A stretch of 64,000 nt of DNA from assembly GCA_963995505.1 (NCBI GenBank), contig OZ023183.1, positions 17,542,671 through 17,606,670 on the forward strand. Direction: 5' to 3'. Below the pieces are notes generated by a model, which searched no databases, was not told the DNA's origin, and saw nothing but the letters and a program-made list of their open reading frames with translations. The stretch comes from Hypericum androsaemum. Its lineage: Eukaryota; Streptophyta; Magnoliopsida; Malpighiales; Hypericaceae. Positions within the stretch are counted from its first letter, which is position 1. The number at the start of each line of letters is the position of its first letter. The translations under genes and the position numbers were made by a program. This document shows positions 48,401-59,773 of the stretch, piece by piece.

Positions 48401-51014
48401 ATAATCATATGTACACTTGGCTTAAAATTCTAAATATTTAATCTTAAGTTTATTTTTTTCAAGAAAGAGGAGCTTTTAACAGATCTTTATTTGTTCAGAA
48501 TAAGGAGTATGAAAGAGGGATCATAATCTCTCTTTCTCCTGCTCAATTCAAGACACTTGGCTTTTAGCCATCATGTCGGCGAGAAGCATCTTTTAAGTTT
48601 TCCATCAGTGGTTGCCATGAATTTTATTCGTATATTACATATAATATTCTTAAACTTGTAAAAAAAAATTCTTAACCTGTATTGAAATTGTGATGTAATA
48701 ATTTGAGGATTTAATGGAAGAAATGATAAACATTAAATTAAGTTGTACAGAGTGGCTACGCATACCACACTTGAAATTTTAATATTGTTAAATTTTCCCC
48801 TTAAAGTCAGTCTTTTAGTTTTTCTATGTCGGTCAGTCTTCCTACACGCCCACGCCCGCGCCCGCCAGAATGGCTTCTTTGTTGTTGTCGAAGCCATGCC
48901 AATAATTTATTTTGTCATATGATAATGTATTCTGTCCACTAAATCAAATTTGGAAGATAACAAAATTATTATTTAATTATTTAACACTCTGTATTTAAAA
49001 AGATTTAAATTCGAGAATCAATAAATTTAGAATAACATTTTCATCTATATCAACCCGTTGATATAAGTGCTAATCAACGAATAATATTTTTTGGTACACG
49101 AGTAACCTATCTTAATACATAAATGCATTAATGTGATGCATACGGTAGGCGGAGATAATATCGCCCCTCCGAAAACGGCGTTGTAGCCTTTAGATTGGGA
49201 GAAAATCTTGGTTGATTCACTAGTATCACGATTCAAACATTTAATACGTTATTAATTTTATGGTGATTACTCCATAGTAGTATTTGAGATATTAATTTAA
49301 TAAAATTCAGGGAAAATGAACTTAACAAAAAGTATGATAAAATTATAATTATAAAATATAACAAATTATGTTTACGGTCCTAAATAGGCGGCAGATAACG
49401 GGAGATTCCGACCTCGAAACCGTTCAATTGTCCAAACAAAATTATTTTAATCGTCAACCGGAAAACAGAAAACAGCATGAGCACCGCAGCAAATAGGAGG
49501 AAAAAGTCAGGGCACACTTTGCAACGCCTCTTCCCCTTATTTGTATCAGCTGAAAGCCACGTGCGGATCATCCTCATTCAACACCCTTCCACCAATCACG
49601 TTCCCAGCTCCTCCTCCTGCATGCAACATCCAGATCCCACGGCGGCGACACGTGGCAGATGAAACCGATACAGTGAGAGAGAGAGAGAGACCGAGCCAAT
49701 CCTGATAGGTGTGGCCACGCATGGCAGCCAACTACGCTCCTCGGCTACCCCAGAGACCGAGCACTCCCCCGTTTCGATTGGCGTGAGGCGTATCCTCTCC
49801 ATCATCTCATACATGTCCAAGTTGGTTCACCTCTCGAGACCCCTCTTTTCTTCTTTTGGACGGACTAGTGCTGAGAGTTACTAAATTTTAAATTAATTAG
49901 AATTGTTGAAAGTGGCAAGTGATTTTGCTTTTTTTAAATAGTTTTGGGTTCAAATTTTGCATTATGGTTATATCTGTTAGGATTTAAATCCGTGATCTTC
50001 TTGAATATGTCAATGTCTTGTTCCTGTTACACTAGATTCCATTGACTCGACATTTCAACTTATGAATCGCAATATGTAGGATAAGATAATGATCCATATG
50101 ATTCAGACTAAAATCCTAGGGTGATGTAATATTCAAGGGAATTTGGGTAGTATTAGGAGATGAATTCGAGTGTTAGATAGATTTATCAGCAACAATCAAT
50201 GCTAGGCACACTTTTCCTGTCGAGAGTTTCCCACTCAGTTTTATCTTAAATGCTAGATTTTTTAGCACCCACTGATTGTAAATATGTAAATATCAGTATA
50301 CTTGAATAAAAATCTACTTATAAAAAAAATCATAGATTTGGAGATAGTGATCAGACTCACCTTAAATCTTGTTGACTTACAAAATAATATTTTTGTTTTA
50401 ATGTAAACCATTAAAAAAAATTCTCACGATTAACTCCACTTCGATATTCAATTGTACAAAATGCTAATTCTTAATTTTAAATTGAAAAATAACAATATTT
50501 AGATTTAAAAATAACACCTGAAACTAATTAACATACACTAAATCTAGTGATTTTTTGTGAGTGGGACACAGATTAAGAAAGTTAGTTGAATAACACAACA
50601 AGAAGGGCTTAAACTCCGCGAGGAGAAGTGGAAAGATGCAGAATTAAATACTGGGGGTGGTGGTGGTAACTGGTAGGTAATTCGTGGAAAACTATTTGGT
50701 GGTATAGAATACAAAGAGGAGTGGGAGATATGTGTTAGCGTGCATGGACCCACTAGCTTGGGCAAATCCCACATGTCCCTATCTTGTAGCCTCTACTCAA
50801 ACACGTACCCATCGTCCTTCCTCCAAATGTCGCCCTCTCCTCCCTCCTTGCGTCATGCCTGCCTTCTTCCCATTGGCTCCCTCCACCCCTTAAATTCCCC
50901 ATCCACCACCTTCCCCCACCTTCCCCTACCAATAGAAACCAAGGAAAGAAAAAAAAAAGAAAGAAAGAAAAGAAGCCCTTCAACTACTTCACAGAGATCT
51001 TGTTAGCTATAGCC
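48401..51014. other. intergenic DNA and DUF7950 upstream region
   Basis: Mostly AT-rich. A moderately GC-rich patch at 49540-49800 holds two ACGTG cores (gccacgtgcg, gacacgtggc) and a GA run (about 49674-49691). Just before the DUF7950 start a purine tract (50940-50975) is probably 5' UTR. No gene recognised. Confidence 0.4.
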
Positions 51015-52013
51015 ATGATCAAGACTCTGAGCCCTTACACCAACACCGCCAAGACGGCGGAGATCATGTCCCGGTACCGGCCCATCGCGCCCAAGCCCGA
51101 AGGCGCGTTGGGTACGGCGGATGACTCCGCCCAGTCTAATATTCTTCCCCAGAAGATGAATGAGTCGCCGTATCTAAGGAGTCTCTGGCCCCAGATGCAG
51201 GCTAGGCCTACCCGGACCAGGAAGCGTGGCCGCGCTGCTGCGATATCTCCTCCCTCGATTAAGAGACAGAGGTCTGCTCGCGTCCTTCCTGTTCCCGCCC
51301 TCCAGGGGTTTGCTCTCCCGGCCCCGGAGTTGGTGACTCTTTCCCTCCTCCCCTGTTCGCCGGAGGAAGTCGGTGGTGGTGGTGGTGGTGGCAGGGGAAA
51401 GGCAATTGATCTGAACGTAACTCCGGAAGAAGAAGAGACCAGGCTCCAGCTGAAGCTTCAGATGGAGGACCAGCAGCCACCGAGCCACGTGATCTCTCCC
51501 CGGCCAATCCGGCCTGTCGGATCGAGCATATGCGTGGGGCGCGTAACCGAGGAACGAACCACCCCGCCCGCAGCAGCGGGGGCAGTCCAGTCTCCGAAGA
51601 AGAAGAGGCCGGAGGAGGTGGAGGACGAGGTGGAGTCGGAGTCGTTCCCTACTGTGATATCGGACTCGAACAACAAAGTGAGGCTGGCGAATTCCGCCTA
51701 CAAGGAGATGGTAGGGCAGCCGGAGTGCTCGTGGCTAGATTGCATGGTGTCTGAAGGAGGCCGGTGCAGGGGTGGCTCATGCAAGAGGATCTGCGGCGAG
51801 GTGTCCCTCGACCTGTCGTACTCGAGGGTACCAACCTCGTCCAGCGGTTTCTCGTGTTGGGTCAGGATCGAGTGGGGGAGCGCGGAGAAGAAGAGTTCGG
51901 TGAGCGCGTTCTGCGACGTGAACAGGTTGGCGTGCGAGTCAAAGGACTACTTGTTCTGTTGGAGGTTCCATACGCATAGCAGGGAAGGGTCCGAGTCTAG
52001 TTCAAATGCTTGA
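51015..52013 (+). CDS. DUF7950 family protein with EAR-like DLNxxP motif
   Basis: A single-exon gene of 332 aa starting at ATG 51015. The frame is open 15 bases further back but only via a TTG codon. DUF7950 proteins are plant-specific with unknown function. Family features: the N-terminal MSRYRPIAPKPE block, and the C-terminal domain with NKVRLANSAYKEMVG, then CWVRIEW, SAFCDVNRLACESKDYLFCW. Between them are basic patches (TRTRKRGR, IKRQRSAR) suitable for nuclear import. A Gly run is followed by AIDLNVTPEEEE, an exact DLNxxP motif at residues 132-137 of the type that recruits TOPLESS co-repressors. A repressor role is inference. Confidence 0.85.
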   Translation: MIKTLSPYTNTAKTAEIMSRYRPIAPKPEGALGTADDSAQSNILPQKMNESPYLRSLWPQMQARPTRTRKRGRAAAISPPSIKRQRSARVLPVPALQGFALPAPELVTLSLLPCSPEEVGGGGGGGRGKAIDLNVTPEEEETRLQLKLQMEDQQPPSHVISPRPIRPVGSSICVGRVTEERTTPPAAAGAVQSPKKKRPEEVEDEVESESFPTVISDSNNKVRLANSAYKEMVGQPECSWLDCMVSEGGRCRGGSCKRICGEVSLDLSYSRVPTSSSGFSCWVRIEWGSAEKKSSVSAFCDVNRLACESKDYLFCWRFHTHSREGSESSSNA

Positions 52014-52746
52014 ACTAGTATTTTCGTTGTTAGGAAGTTTTGGTTTTTATTTTATATTTTAGAAACAGCTTTAAAAGCATGGATAGTGTATGTAAGAGTA
52101 GGTACCGGTCTTCTCAGCTTAAGAGGCCGAAATCAAATGTTTAACAATATGTTTAGTTTTTCCTCTTGTTCCGGCGAGAATCCTCGCTCTGCTAATTTCC
52201 CTTCCGCAAAAGGTGTGCTTGAACTTTTTAATTAGTCGGGCTTTAATTAATTGGTCCAGATAGATATGGTAATTATCTCCAAAAAATTGGATCTAGAAAG
52301 AATGAAATTCTAACTGAAAAATCACAGGGAAGAATGAGTCGATCCCAATCCCAATATCCCAGCTGTACCATTAGAATGAAAGAGGATACCAGGACTCGCG
52401 CATCTCAAGGGCTGCGGAAAAAGAGCAGCAGATGGTAACCGCCCCCAGTAACCATGACCGTGAGGAGCCAAAGGGTGTTCAATTTAGCCTAGCGGCACAA
52501 CTGGAAAATTTTTCCACGTAAGAATTTTCATCCAAAAATCTAATCAAATTCGAACTTTTGTTTAGTTTTTGAATTTATTCTTTGAGGTTTATATTTTCCA
52601 CCATTTTTATTTGCACCAATATATCACGTGATTTTAACTATGGTTTAGGTGACAATTTTATCATTTAATCTCATGTTCCGTGTATATACACAACCCCATA
52701 ATTGATGAATTGTTTTCTTCGTTAATACAGTTAATAATCAATGGAT
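52014..52746. other. 3' flank of the DUF7950 gene
   Basis: 3' UTR followed by AT-rich DNA. No feature recognised. Confidence 0.45.
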
Positions 52747-54402
52747 TTGGATTCAGTGGGGACTACATAAAAGTCATACTATATCTTTATAGTATGGACT
52801 AAATTTGAACCATAGGATTTGATTTTTAAAACTCATTTTCAGATCTGACGATCATTATCATTCGAGGGTACAATAGTATTTTTATCCATAAAGACCTAAC
52901 TAAAAATCCCACGTTACAAAAATCCCTTGATTTAGGTTTCCTATTTTCGCTCTAAAAATACCTCCCTCTCTCTTCATCACTGCCAACCTAAAAACCTAAA
53001 AATCCCTTACAATCTGCCTCCATAAACATCAACTAAATTTTTAATTAGAATTTTGAGTTTTTTTTGAAGTTATGGTGGGATGCGAGTGGTTGACGACGTC
53101 GTTTCTTCCGTCAAGGACCAGGGCTAGTGCGGTACGTTGCCCCCATACAATTTTTTTTCTCAATCCGTCAATTCCTAGCTTTGAAATTTTGTAACTTATT
53201 TTTTATTAATATTTTCTTCTTTGTTAGTTATCATCGATAGTTATCGTCGATATTTTCTTCTTTGCTGTGGTTTTGGGGTTTAAAACCCCTGATGGCTTCT
53301 TATGTGTAGATGAAGATTTTGATGGCTTCCTATGTGCAGATGAAGATGGAGGAAGCTTCGATGGCTTCCTATATGCAGATAAAGATGGAGGATTTACTGT
53401 AATATTTTGGTGTAGTGGGAATATTTTGCTGCAGTGGTATATACCATTAGCTTGATGTGATAATTATAATATTGGTATATTTGTGGAGTGATAATGGTAT
53501 ATTTCTGTAGTAATATTGGTATACACATTACCTGATATTGGTATAGATGTGATGTGTTACTGGTATTAAACAATTAAATATTTTTGTATTGGTATATTTC
53601 TGTAGTAATATTATTATTTTTATATCGGTATATTTCTGTAGTGATATTAATATTTTTGTATTGGTACAATGGTATTTTTGTATTGATATATTTTATCGAG
53701 TGACAATGGTTGTTAAGTGATATTGGTATATTTGTTAAGTGATATTGGTTGTACTATAAGGTAAAATTGGTACACATATTTCGTGTCATTGATATGTGAC
53801 TGTATTGTAATTGGTATGCATTTACAATCATATTGGTATGTATATGCAATAATATTGCTATACATTGTGTGTTTGTTCAGAATATTAGAGTACAAGAATA
53901 CCAATATTAGAGAAGAAGAAGACAAATATTAGAGTAGAAAGAAACCAATATCATAGAAAAATGAAACCAATACCCTAGAAGAAATATACCAATATTCAAG
54001 TACAAGAGTACCAATATCAGAGAAGAAGAAAACCAATATCAGAGTAGAATGACACCAATATCAGAGTCAAAAGAAACCAATATCATAGAAGAAGTAAACC
54101 ACTATCTGAGAAGAAGAAAACCAATATCCTAGTACAATGATACCAATATTCTCATAATTTTTTTCCATAAATTGTAATATTTTTCAAAATTGTATTTCCA
54201 TAAATTGTATTATTTTTTGGCTTTTTTTAGTGTTATTGATAGTGTTGTTACATGATTTAGAGTAGTTGGATGATATTTATTTTCTTTTTAATTATTTTTA
54301 TAATTATATTTCCTAATTTGTAGGTTTTTTTGTTAATAATGGTGTACCAATATTGCCCCTATCCCCATCAATAGGGATTAACCTAGTCCCCACTGAATTC
54401 AA
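52747..54402. mobile_element. 1.65-kb TIR foldback element built of ACCAATAT/ATATTGGT repeats
   Basis: Terminal inverted repeats ttggattcagtggggacta (left) and tagtccccactgaattcaa (right). The interior from about 53450 to 53870 repeats attggtat on the plus strand. From about 53880 to 54150 it repeats accaatat, so the two halves are loosely inverted. At 53280-53400 there are three copies of a 30-36 bp unit with core gatggcttcctatgtgcaga. No transposase and no target duplication recognised. Shares ends and repeat core with 19273-19560. Confidence 0.6.
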
Positions 54403-55685
54403 GCCCATGATCAATAGTCACGATCAACATTAATAAAAAGTCATTTGAATGTAAGAAATTGACTACCAAAATTTTATGTTAAAAACTTTAGAAGTAAGAA
54501 GAAAATTCGACACCTAATTCGACGTTCATATATCTGTACCAACATGAATATGTAAAATATAGGAAGTAAATATCACATGGAAACCTTTCATTTATTCATC
54601 AAAAACACAAATACAAAATAAAAAGACTACAATATATCAAAAAAGATCATACTTCTCATCCTATTACTACATATTACGAGACTACAACATTACAAATACA
54701 TTAGAACATAGATTTATTTAAAAAATACAGGTACAGCATTTATGTAAATTACAACATATATATACAAATAATAACACTTAGATTAATTGATGAATTTTTT
54801 TTCGATTTAAAACTTAGATCAATTGATAAAAAAATTTCGATTTTAACCAACTATCGAGTTGAAGTGTTCAGTCATAATTAAGTCTCTTAGTTTGAACTCA
54901 ATAATAATATTATTTTAAAAACCACGGTCGGACCGCTACCCATGACCAAATTCGGGTCGATTATTGTCTGAAACCCAGCAAGCAATTCGACTGGTCAAAC
55001 GTTGGTCGGACCGTCTGGTCAGGTGCTCCACGTGACCCAGTTTGCCTGGATCAGAAAATTTTGTATTTATTTTTTTTATTTTATCGGATTTAATTTAGAA
55101 ACAAAATATCAACTTCCACGCGCGGAACGTGTATATCACTTTTGGCTCATAAAAATTTTATTTTTTTAACTATTTTTGATAATATGTCAACTAAGTCAAG
55201 CGAATTAGACTAATATGTCGAACAAGAAAGTTTGTATAATCATCTTTTTGTACTTCTAGAATTGTTTATTTCATGTTTGAAGACTTCGTTTAGATAAATT
55301 GTATAACTAAGTTGCTAAATATTTGAACTTATTTGATATTTCATCATTTTTATGCTAAATTAAATTTATTAAACCTTATATAATAGTAATAATATAAAAT
55401 AGAAATTCTAGTTTGACCAACAAACTGACCGGTCGGACCAAACAAACCAAAAATTTTAAAAATTATAGATCACCTTTCATCAGTTTTAAAAACATTGAAT
55501 AATATTACTTAAACGTCCACGTTTATAAGACTAATTCACATTCCTAGTTTGCCCCTCCGGCCCCTTGTCAGCTTCCCGCGAGAACGCCACTTAATTCCAT
55601 AGTTTGTATCGTCCAAGACCTCGTCTCTTCCATTTCCTCATCGTCCATATAATAACCTCCTCCTCCTCGTCTTCCACCTCAAAAA
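54403..55685. other. AT-rich intergenic DNA and EXO70 promoter
   Basis: No supported gene. The final 130 bases are pyrimidine-rich and probably include the EXO70 5' UTR. Confidence 0.45.
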
Positions 55686-58291
55686 ATGGCCGCCGGCGAA
55701 CCGGAACCCGCGTTGACCAGGATCCAGTCAGCCTGCTCCAACCTCAAGACGCTCATGGTGACGTCGGCCAAGGTGGAAGACAACTTGGGGAAGATGGACA
55801 CCAGGTTTGAAGCTATAGAGGAGAGCCTATCGACGGCTTCTAAGAGAGTAGCTCCTCTGCAGTCCCTGACTATGGCCGCCAAGGCCCTCGAAACCCGGAT
55901 CAACAGGGCCATTTCCCCTGCACTTTCCCTCCTCGACACGTTCAAACTCGTTGAGTCGCTCCAGCACAAGCTCCTCCTGATCTCCGACAAGCTTTCGAGC
56001 GAGGACATTGGTCGGAACCCCGCGAAGCGGCTCAAGTACTTGCTCAGGTAATGATCTCAAGTTTGGTTTGGTTTGTATATTGTGATCCGACCAATTGTCT
56101 CTAAATACCAACACGGGTTTTTATCAGCGCATGCGTTTAATCTTGAAATTCTTTCAAGATATGTGCCAGAAAAATATATCTACGTTGTTAATAAGCGTTT
56201 GAGAACATATCATTAACATGCCGAATTTGAAGCCGTAGTGTTGAGGAAGACTGATTGTTATACTCTGCTTAATGGATCCTTCATTGGATGTTTGATAATA
56301 TAGGCAAATATCTGATAGGCCGTTGATAATAAGATCACTAGCTCGAATCGGGATTAGTCGAGCTAATTCCACTCCATTGATCCCACCTCTTTGAACACTG
56401 TTTTTGAATGAAAAGGTACGTGGAGTGTGTGGACAGCCTGAACTCTGCCATAAACTTGATAAGTGAGGAGGGGGATCCGGTGATACAGAGGTTGCAGGAA
56501 GTGGTGGAGTTTCTGAGTAGGACTAAGGCCACGGACCAGTACACGACCCACAGGTTGAGGGAGGCCCTGGTCACGCTGAAGGCGCTCTACGAGACGGAGG
56601 TTGATGCGATGAAGTTTGACGGGTTGCTTGATGAGGCATTGCTTCATTTACAGGACGAGTACGAGTCTCTGCTTCAACAAATACGGCACCAGATAGCAGA
56701 GGGTAGCGACAATGAAGAGGATGATCAAGGCGGTGACGATCAGATTGGCAGGGCTTCTGATCTTGGGACGGAGATTGAGATTGAGATCCTAAGGCGGATT
56801 TCGGAGATTCTGGCATCTACTGATTGCTTAGATATTTGCATTGACATCTTTGTCAAGGTAAGCATCTGACTAAGTTGTTTTAGTTTAACCAAAATGTCTC
56901 GAGTTCGAGCTTTTACGTCAACTTATACTCTTGTGTAGGTGAGATATAGAAGAGCAGCCAAGGCACTGATGCGCTTGAACCCGGACTACTTAAAGACCTA
57001 CACGCCGGAAGAGATTGACGAAATGGAGTGGGAGACATTAGAGACAGCCATAAGCTTATGGATCCAGCATTTTCAGTTAGCAGTCAAAACGGTGTTCGTC
57101 TCAGAGAAGAACCTCTGCAACAAAACCTTAGGAGGCCTAATGGACGGCGTGGTTTGGCTCGAATGCTTTGTCAAGATTGCGGACAAGATCATGGCCGTGT
57201 TCTTCCGGTTCGGGGAAGGCGTAGCGAGAAGCAACAAGGAGCCACAGAAGCTCTTCAAGCTGTTAGACATGTTTGATTCCTTGGAGAAGCTTAAGACGGA
57301 GTTTTACGATATATTCGAAGATGAAGCTGGAGCTGATATATGTACAAGGTTTAGGGAACTTGAGAAGCTACTTATCCATGCTTCAAGTAAGGTCTTCTGG
57401 GAGTTTGGCCTACAAATTGAAGGGAATTCTGATGGTTTCCCTCCTCCCAAAGACGGATCAGTCCCGAAACTGGTGAGATACGCTATTAACTATCTGAAGT
57501 ACTTGGCAACAGAGCATTATAGCGTGCCGATGGCGAAAGTTCTCCGTACAGAACAGGTATGGAAAGCAGGGATCTTGTCGAAGCCAGAGACGGACGAGAA
57601 CTTACTCAAAGACGCGATCACTAACATCACGGAAGCGCTGCAAAGGAACGTGGAAGGGAAACGATCCCGGTACAAGGACAAGGTGCTTCCTCATGTATTC
57701 ACAATGAACACCTACTGGTACATTTACATGAGGACTAGAAACACGGAGCTCGGGAAGCTGCTGGGAGATCAGTACATGAAGAAGAAGTACAAGATTGTCG
57801 CGGAGGAATCAGCTTACATGTACCAGAAGTACACATGGGGGCCTCTTGTGAGGTTACTTGAGAAGGAAGAAAACCGGAAGTCGAAGAATGAGAATGACCA
57901 AGGTGCTATGGCTCTGGCTAGAGGCAAGATGGAAGCTTTCATGAAGGATCTTGGGGAGATATCTCAGAGGCATAGGGAAGGGGCTTATGCAATTCCAGAG
58001 CTGGACTTGAGGGAGCAAATAAGGGAAGCGACTCTGAAGTTTGTGGTTCCTGTGTATACCGAGTTCTGGAACGCTTACTCGAGCGCGTTACGCGGGAAAT
58101 CGAGCGTTAGTCCTGAGCTAATGAAGGAGACGTTGAGCCAAATATTCAACGGAGGTGATAGGGCAGGCGAGGGCCAGGGCAGGCGCCGCGATCCGAGGGA
58201 GAGATCGCGCGGGGAGACCTCAGAGGCTGGCGAAGGTGATCAGGTGCTTAAGAACCTCAGAAGGTCTAAATCAAACACGAGCGACACATAG
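55686..58291 (+). CDS. EXO70: EXO70 exocyst complex subunit
   Basis: Three exons, 55686-56047, 56416-56857 and 56939-58291, joining in frame to 718 aa. EXO70 proteins bind phosphoinositides and tether secretory vesicles at the plasma membrane as part of the exocyst. The N-terminal third is coiled-coil-like (VEDNLGKMDTRFEAIEESL, then YVECVDSLNSAINLI) followed by an acidic linker (SDNEEDDQGGDD). The C-terminal EXO70 domain contains VRYRRAAKALMRLNPDYLKT, TEFYDIFEDEAG, RYAINYLKYLATEHY, HVFTMNTYWYIYMRTRNTEL and FVVPVYTEFWNAY. The tail is a basic, disordered extension (GEGQGRRRDPRERSRG). Two introns differ from the many-intron EXO70A1 and from mostly intronless clades. I suspect a clade-I-like member, but this is not proven. 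Confidence 0.9.
56082..56172. repeat. TRIM-related remnant in EXO70 intron 1
   Basis: Matches the element at 22458-22690: gtgatcYgaccRaYtgtctc, then accaacacgRgt, then aagatRtgtgccagaaaa, with the 5S-like middle mostly missing. Confidence 0.55.
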
Positions 58292-58647
58292 GGGACAGCA
58301 AAGGAGGACTAATAGAGGTTCCCGCTGTTTAAAATCTTTATATTTAATGGTTTGGTGAATTTTTCACACTTATAAAATTGTCTCACTCTTGCATTAAGTG
58401 ACGTGGGATTCTCAACATGCCTTCTCAAACGAGATCTATCAGGATAAAGATTGCATGGATTTTGACTTCGCATGTGAGCACAACAATGGGTACGGGATTA
58501 ACTTGCTCTGATATCATATTAAAATCTTTGTATCCAACCCAAACCTTAAGGCAATGGATTGGTGGATTTTCCACACTTATAAGTTGCTCCCCATTCTTAT
58601 ATTAAGTGACGTGGGATTCTCAACGGCAAATTCTTTAAGCCCATATT
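58292..58647. repeat. EXO70 3' flank with a direct repeat
   Basis: Two diverged copies of about 66 bp (ttcacacttataa ... agtgacgtgggattctcaac) lie at about 58352-58414 and 58558-58623. The text between them is related to 46650-46795. Likely a dispersed repeat of unknown class. Confidence 0.5.
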
Positions 58648-58665
58648 TACATCCATTCGGGCTTT

Positions 58666-59170
58666 TTTTTTGGAATGGGAGGGGCAAATCGCCCCTATAT
58701 ATAAGCGAAATGGCCAAATACAACCTACTCAATGTAGGGCCCCTTCTCGGGCTCTTGTGAGGTTGCGACTGCCAGCCTTGTCAAAACCCTCTCATGAGAA
58801 AACCCAGTGGAAAAAACCCGTGAGAGGGAAATAGTACATCGGGAGGAAGAATCCTCCTTGCCGTTGGAATGTCAAAAAACTTGGCCCTACACCGTCAATA
58901 TCTAAAAAGTCCCCGGGGGAAGAAATTCCCTAGTCAAGTGCGTACATCGAGGGAGACTAATACCTCGCAAATCATCAATGTAAACCTCAAGACAGGAAAC
59001 TAAGGGGACATAAAAACAAAAAAATCCAAGGAAATCTCTAGAGCATACTTGAAGAACGCGTCCGTCAGCCGGTTGCCCTCCCGCCAAATATGCCGCATGT
59101 CGATCACCCAGTCCCTCTCCAACAAATCACGCGCCTTCGAGATCAAAGTCGCCAAAGGGTAGATCCGGTC
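58666..59170 (-). mobile_element. 5'-truncated LINE insertion with 18-bp TSD
   Basis: Exact direct repeats tacatccattcgggcttt lie at 58648-58665 and 59171-59188. On the minus strand the insert ends in an A-run next to the first copy. Near its 5' end it encodes LISKARDLLERDWVIDMRHI, then WREGNRLTDAFFKY, the C-terminal RNase H of a plant L1-type LINE. It is about 505 bp, truncated at the 5' end as usual for target-primed insertion. Confidence 0.9.
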
Positions 59171-59188
59171 TACATCCATTCGGGCTTT

Positions 59189-59773
59189 ATTAGCTCACGG
59201 AGAATGTTGGGGTCAAGATAAAGCATAATATAATTATTTTAATTTGGTTTGTAACATCTCTTCTATGTTTATTTTTCTATTGAACTAAAGCTATTAGATA
59301 TTAGCGTGACCCGATGTAATATTAGATCTCATTGCAACCTAATTTTTCTTCTCAACTAATTATAGTATATTAATCTCACTCCAATTTATTGTTTTTCTAC
59401 TTTTTGTGTCCTTTGGAAAAGAAAAACCTAATCCCTGAGTCACTAAGGTAACGAGAGTTGGCCCCAGTACTAAATGATGAGATTCACTCAAAGAAAGGGG
59501 TATTGGTTCAAACTTTACAAAGTACCTTTTTCTCAATTGAGTCTCTAAATAATCAATGTGACCCAGACAGAGGCCCAGCTCAATCCAAAATCCAGGGGGC
59601 AATGATCAGCCCAAAACGTCGATTCCTGTGAAGAAGCATCTCCACTCTGGTGTAAACAGAATAATCCCCTTTTACCAACTCCCAGAAACCAATTCAATTT
59701 CCCCTCAGAAAGGACAATCCGAGGAAAAGGGGAAAGGAAAAAAGAAAAAATAACAAAGCATCGATTTCCGGAA
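59189..59773. promoter_or_regulatory. upstream region of the F-box gene
   Basis: AT-rich until about 59690, then a purine-rich leader (gaggaaaaggggaaagg) ending in the ATG context gaaATGgcc. No TATA box fixed. Confidence 0.4.
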
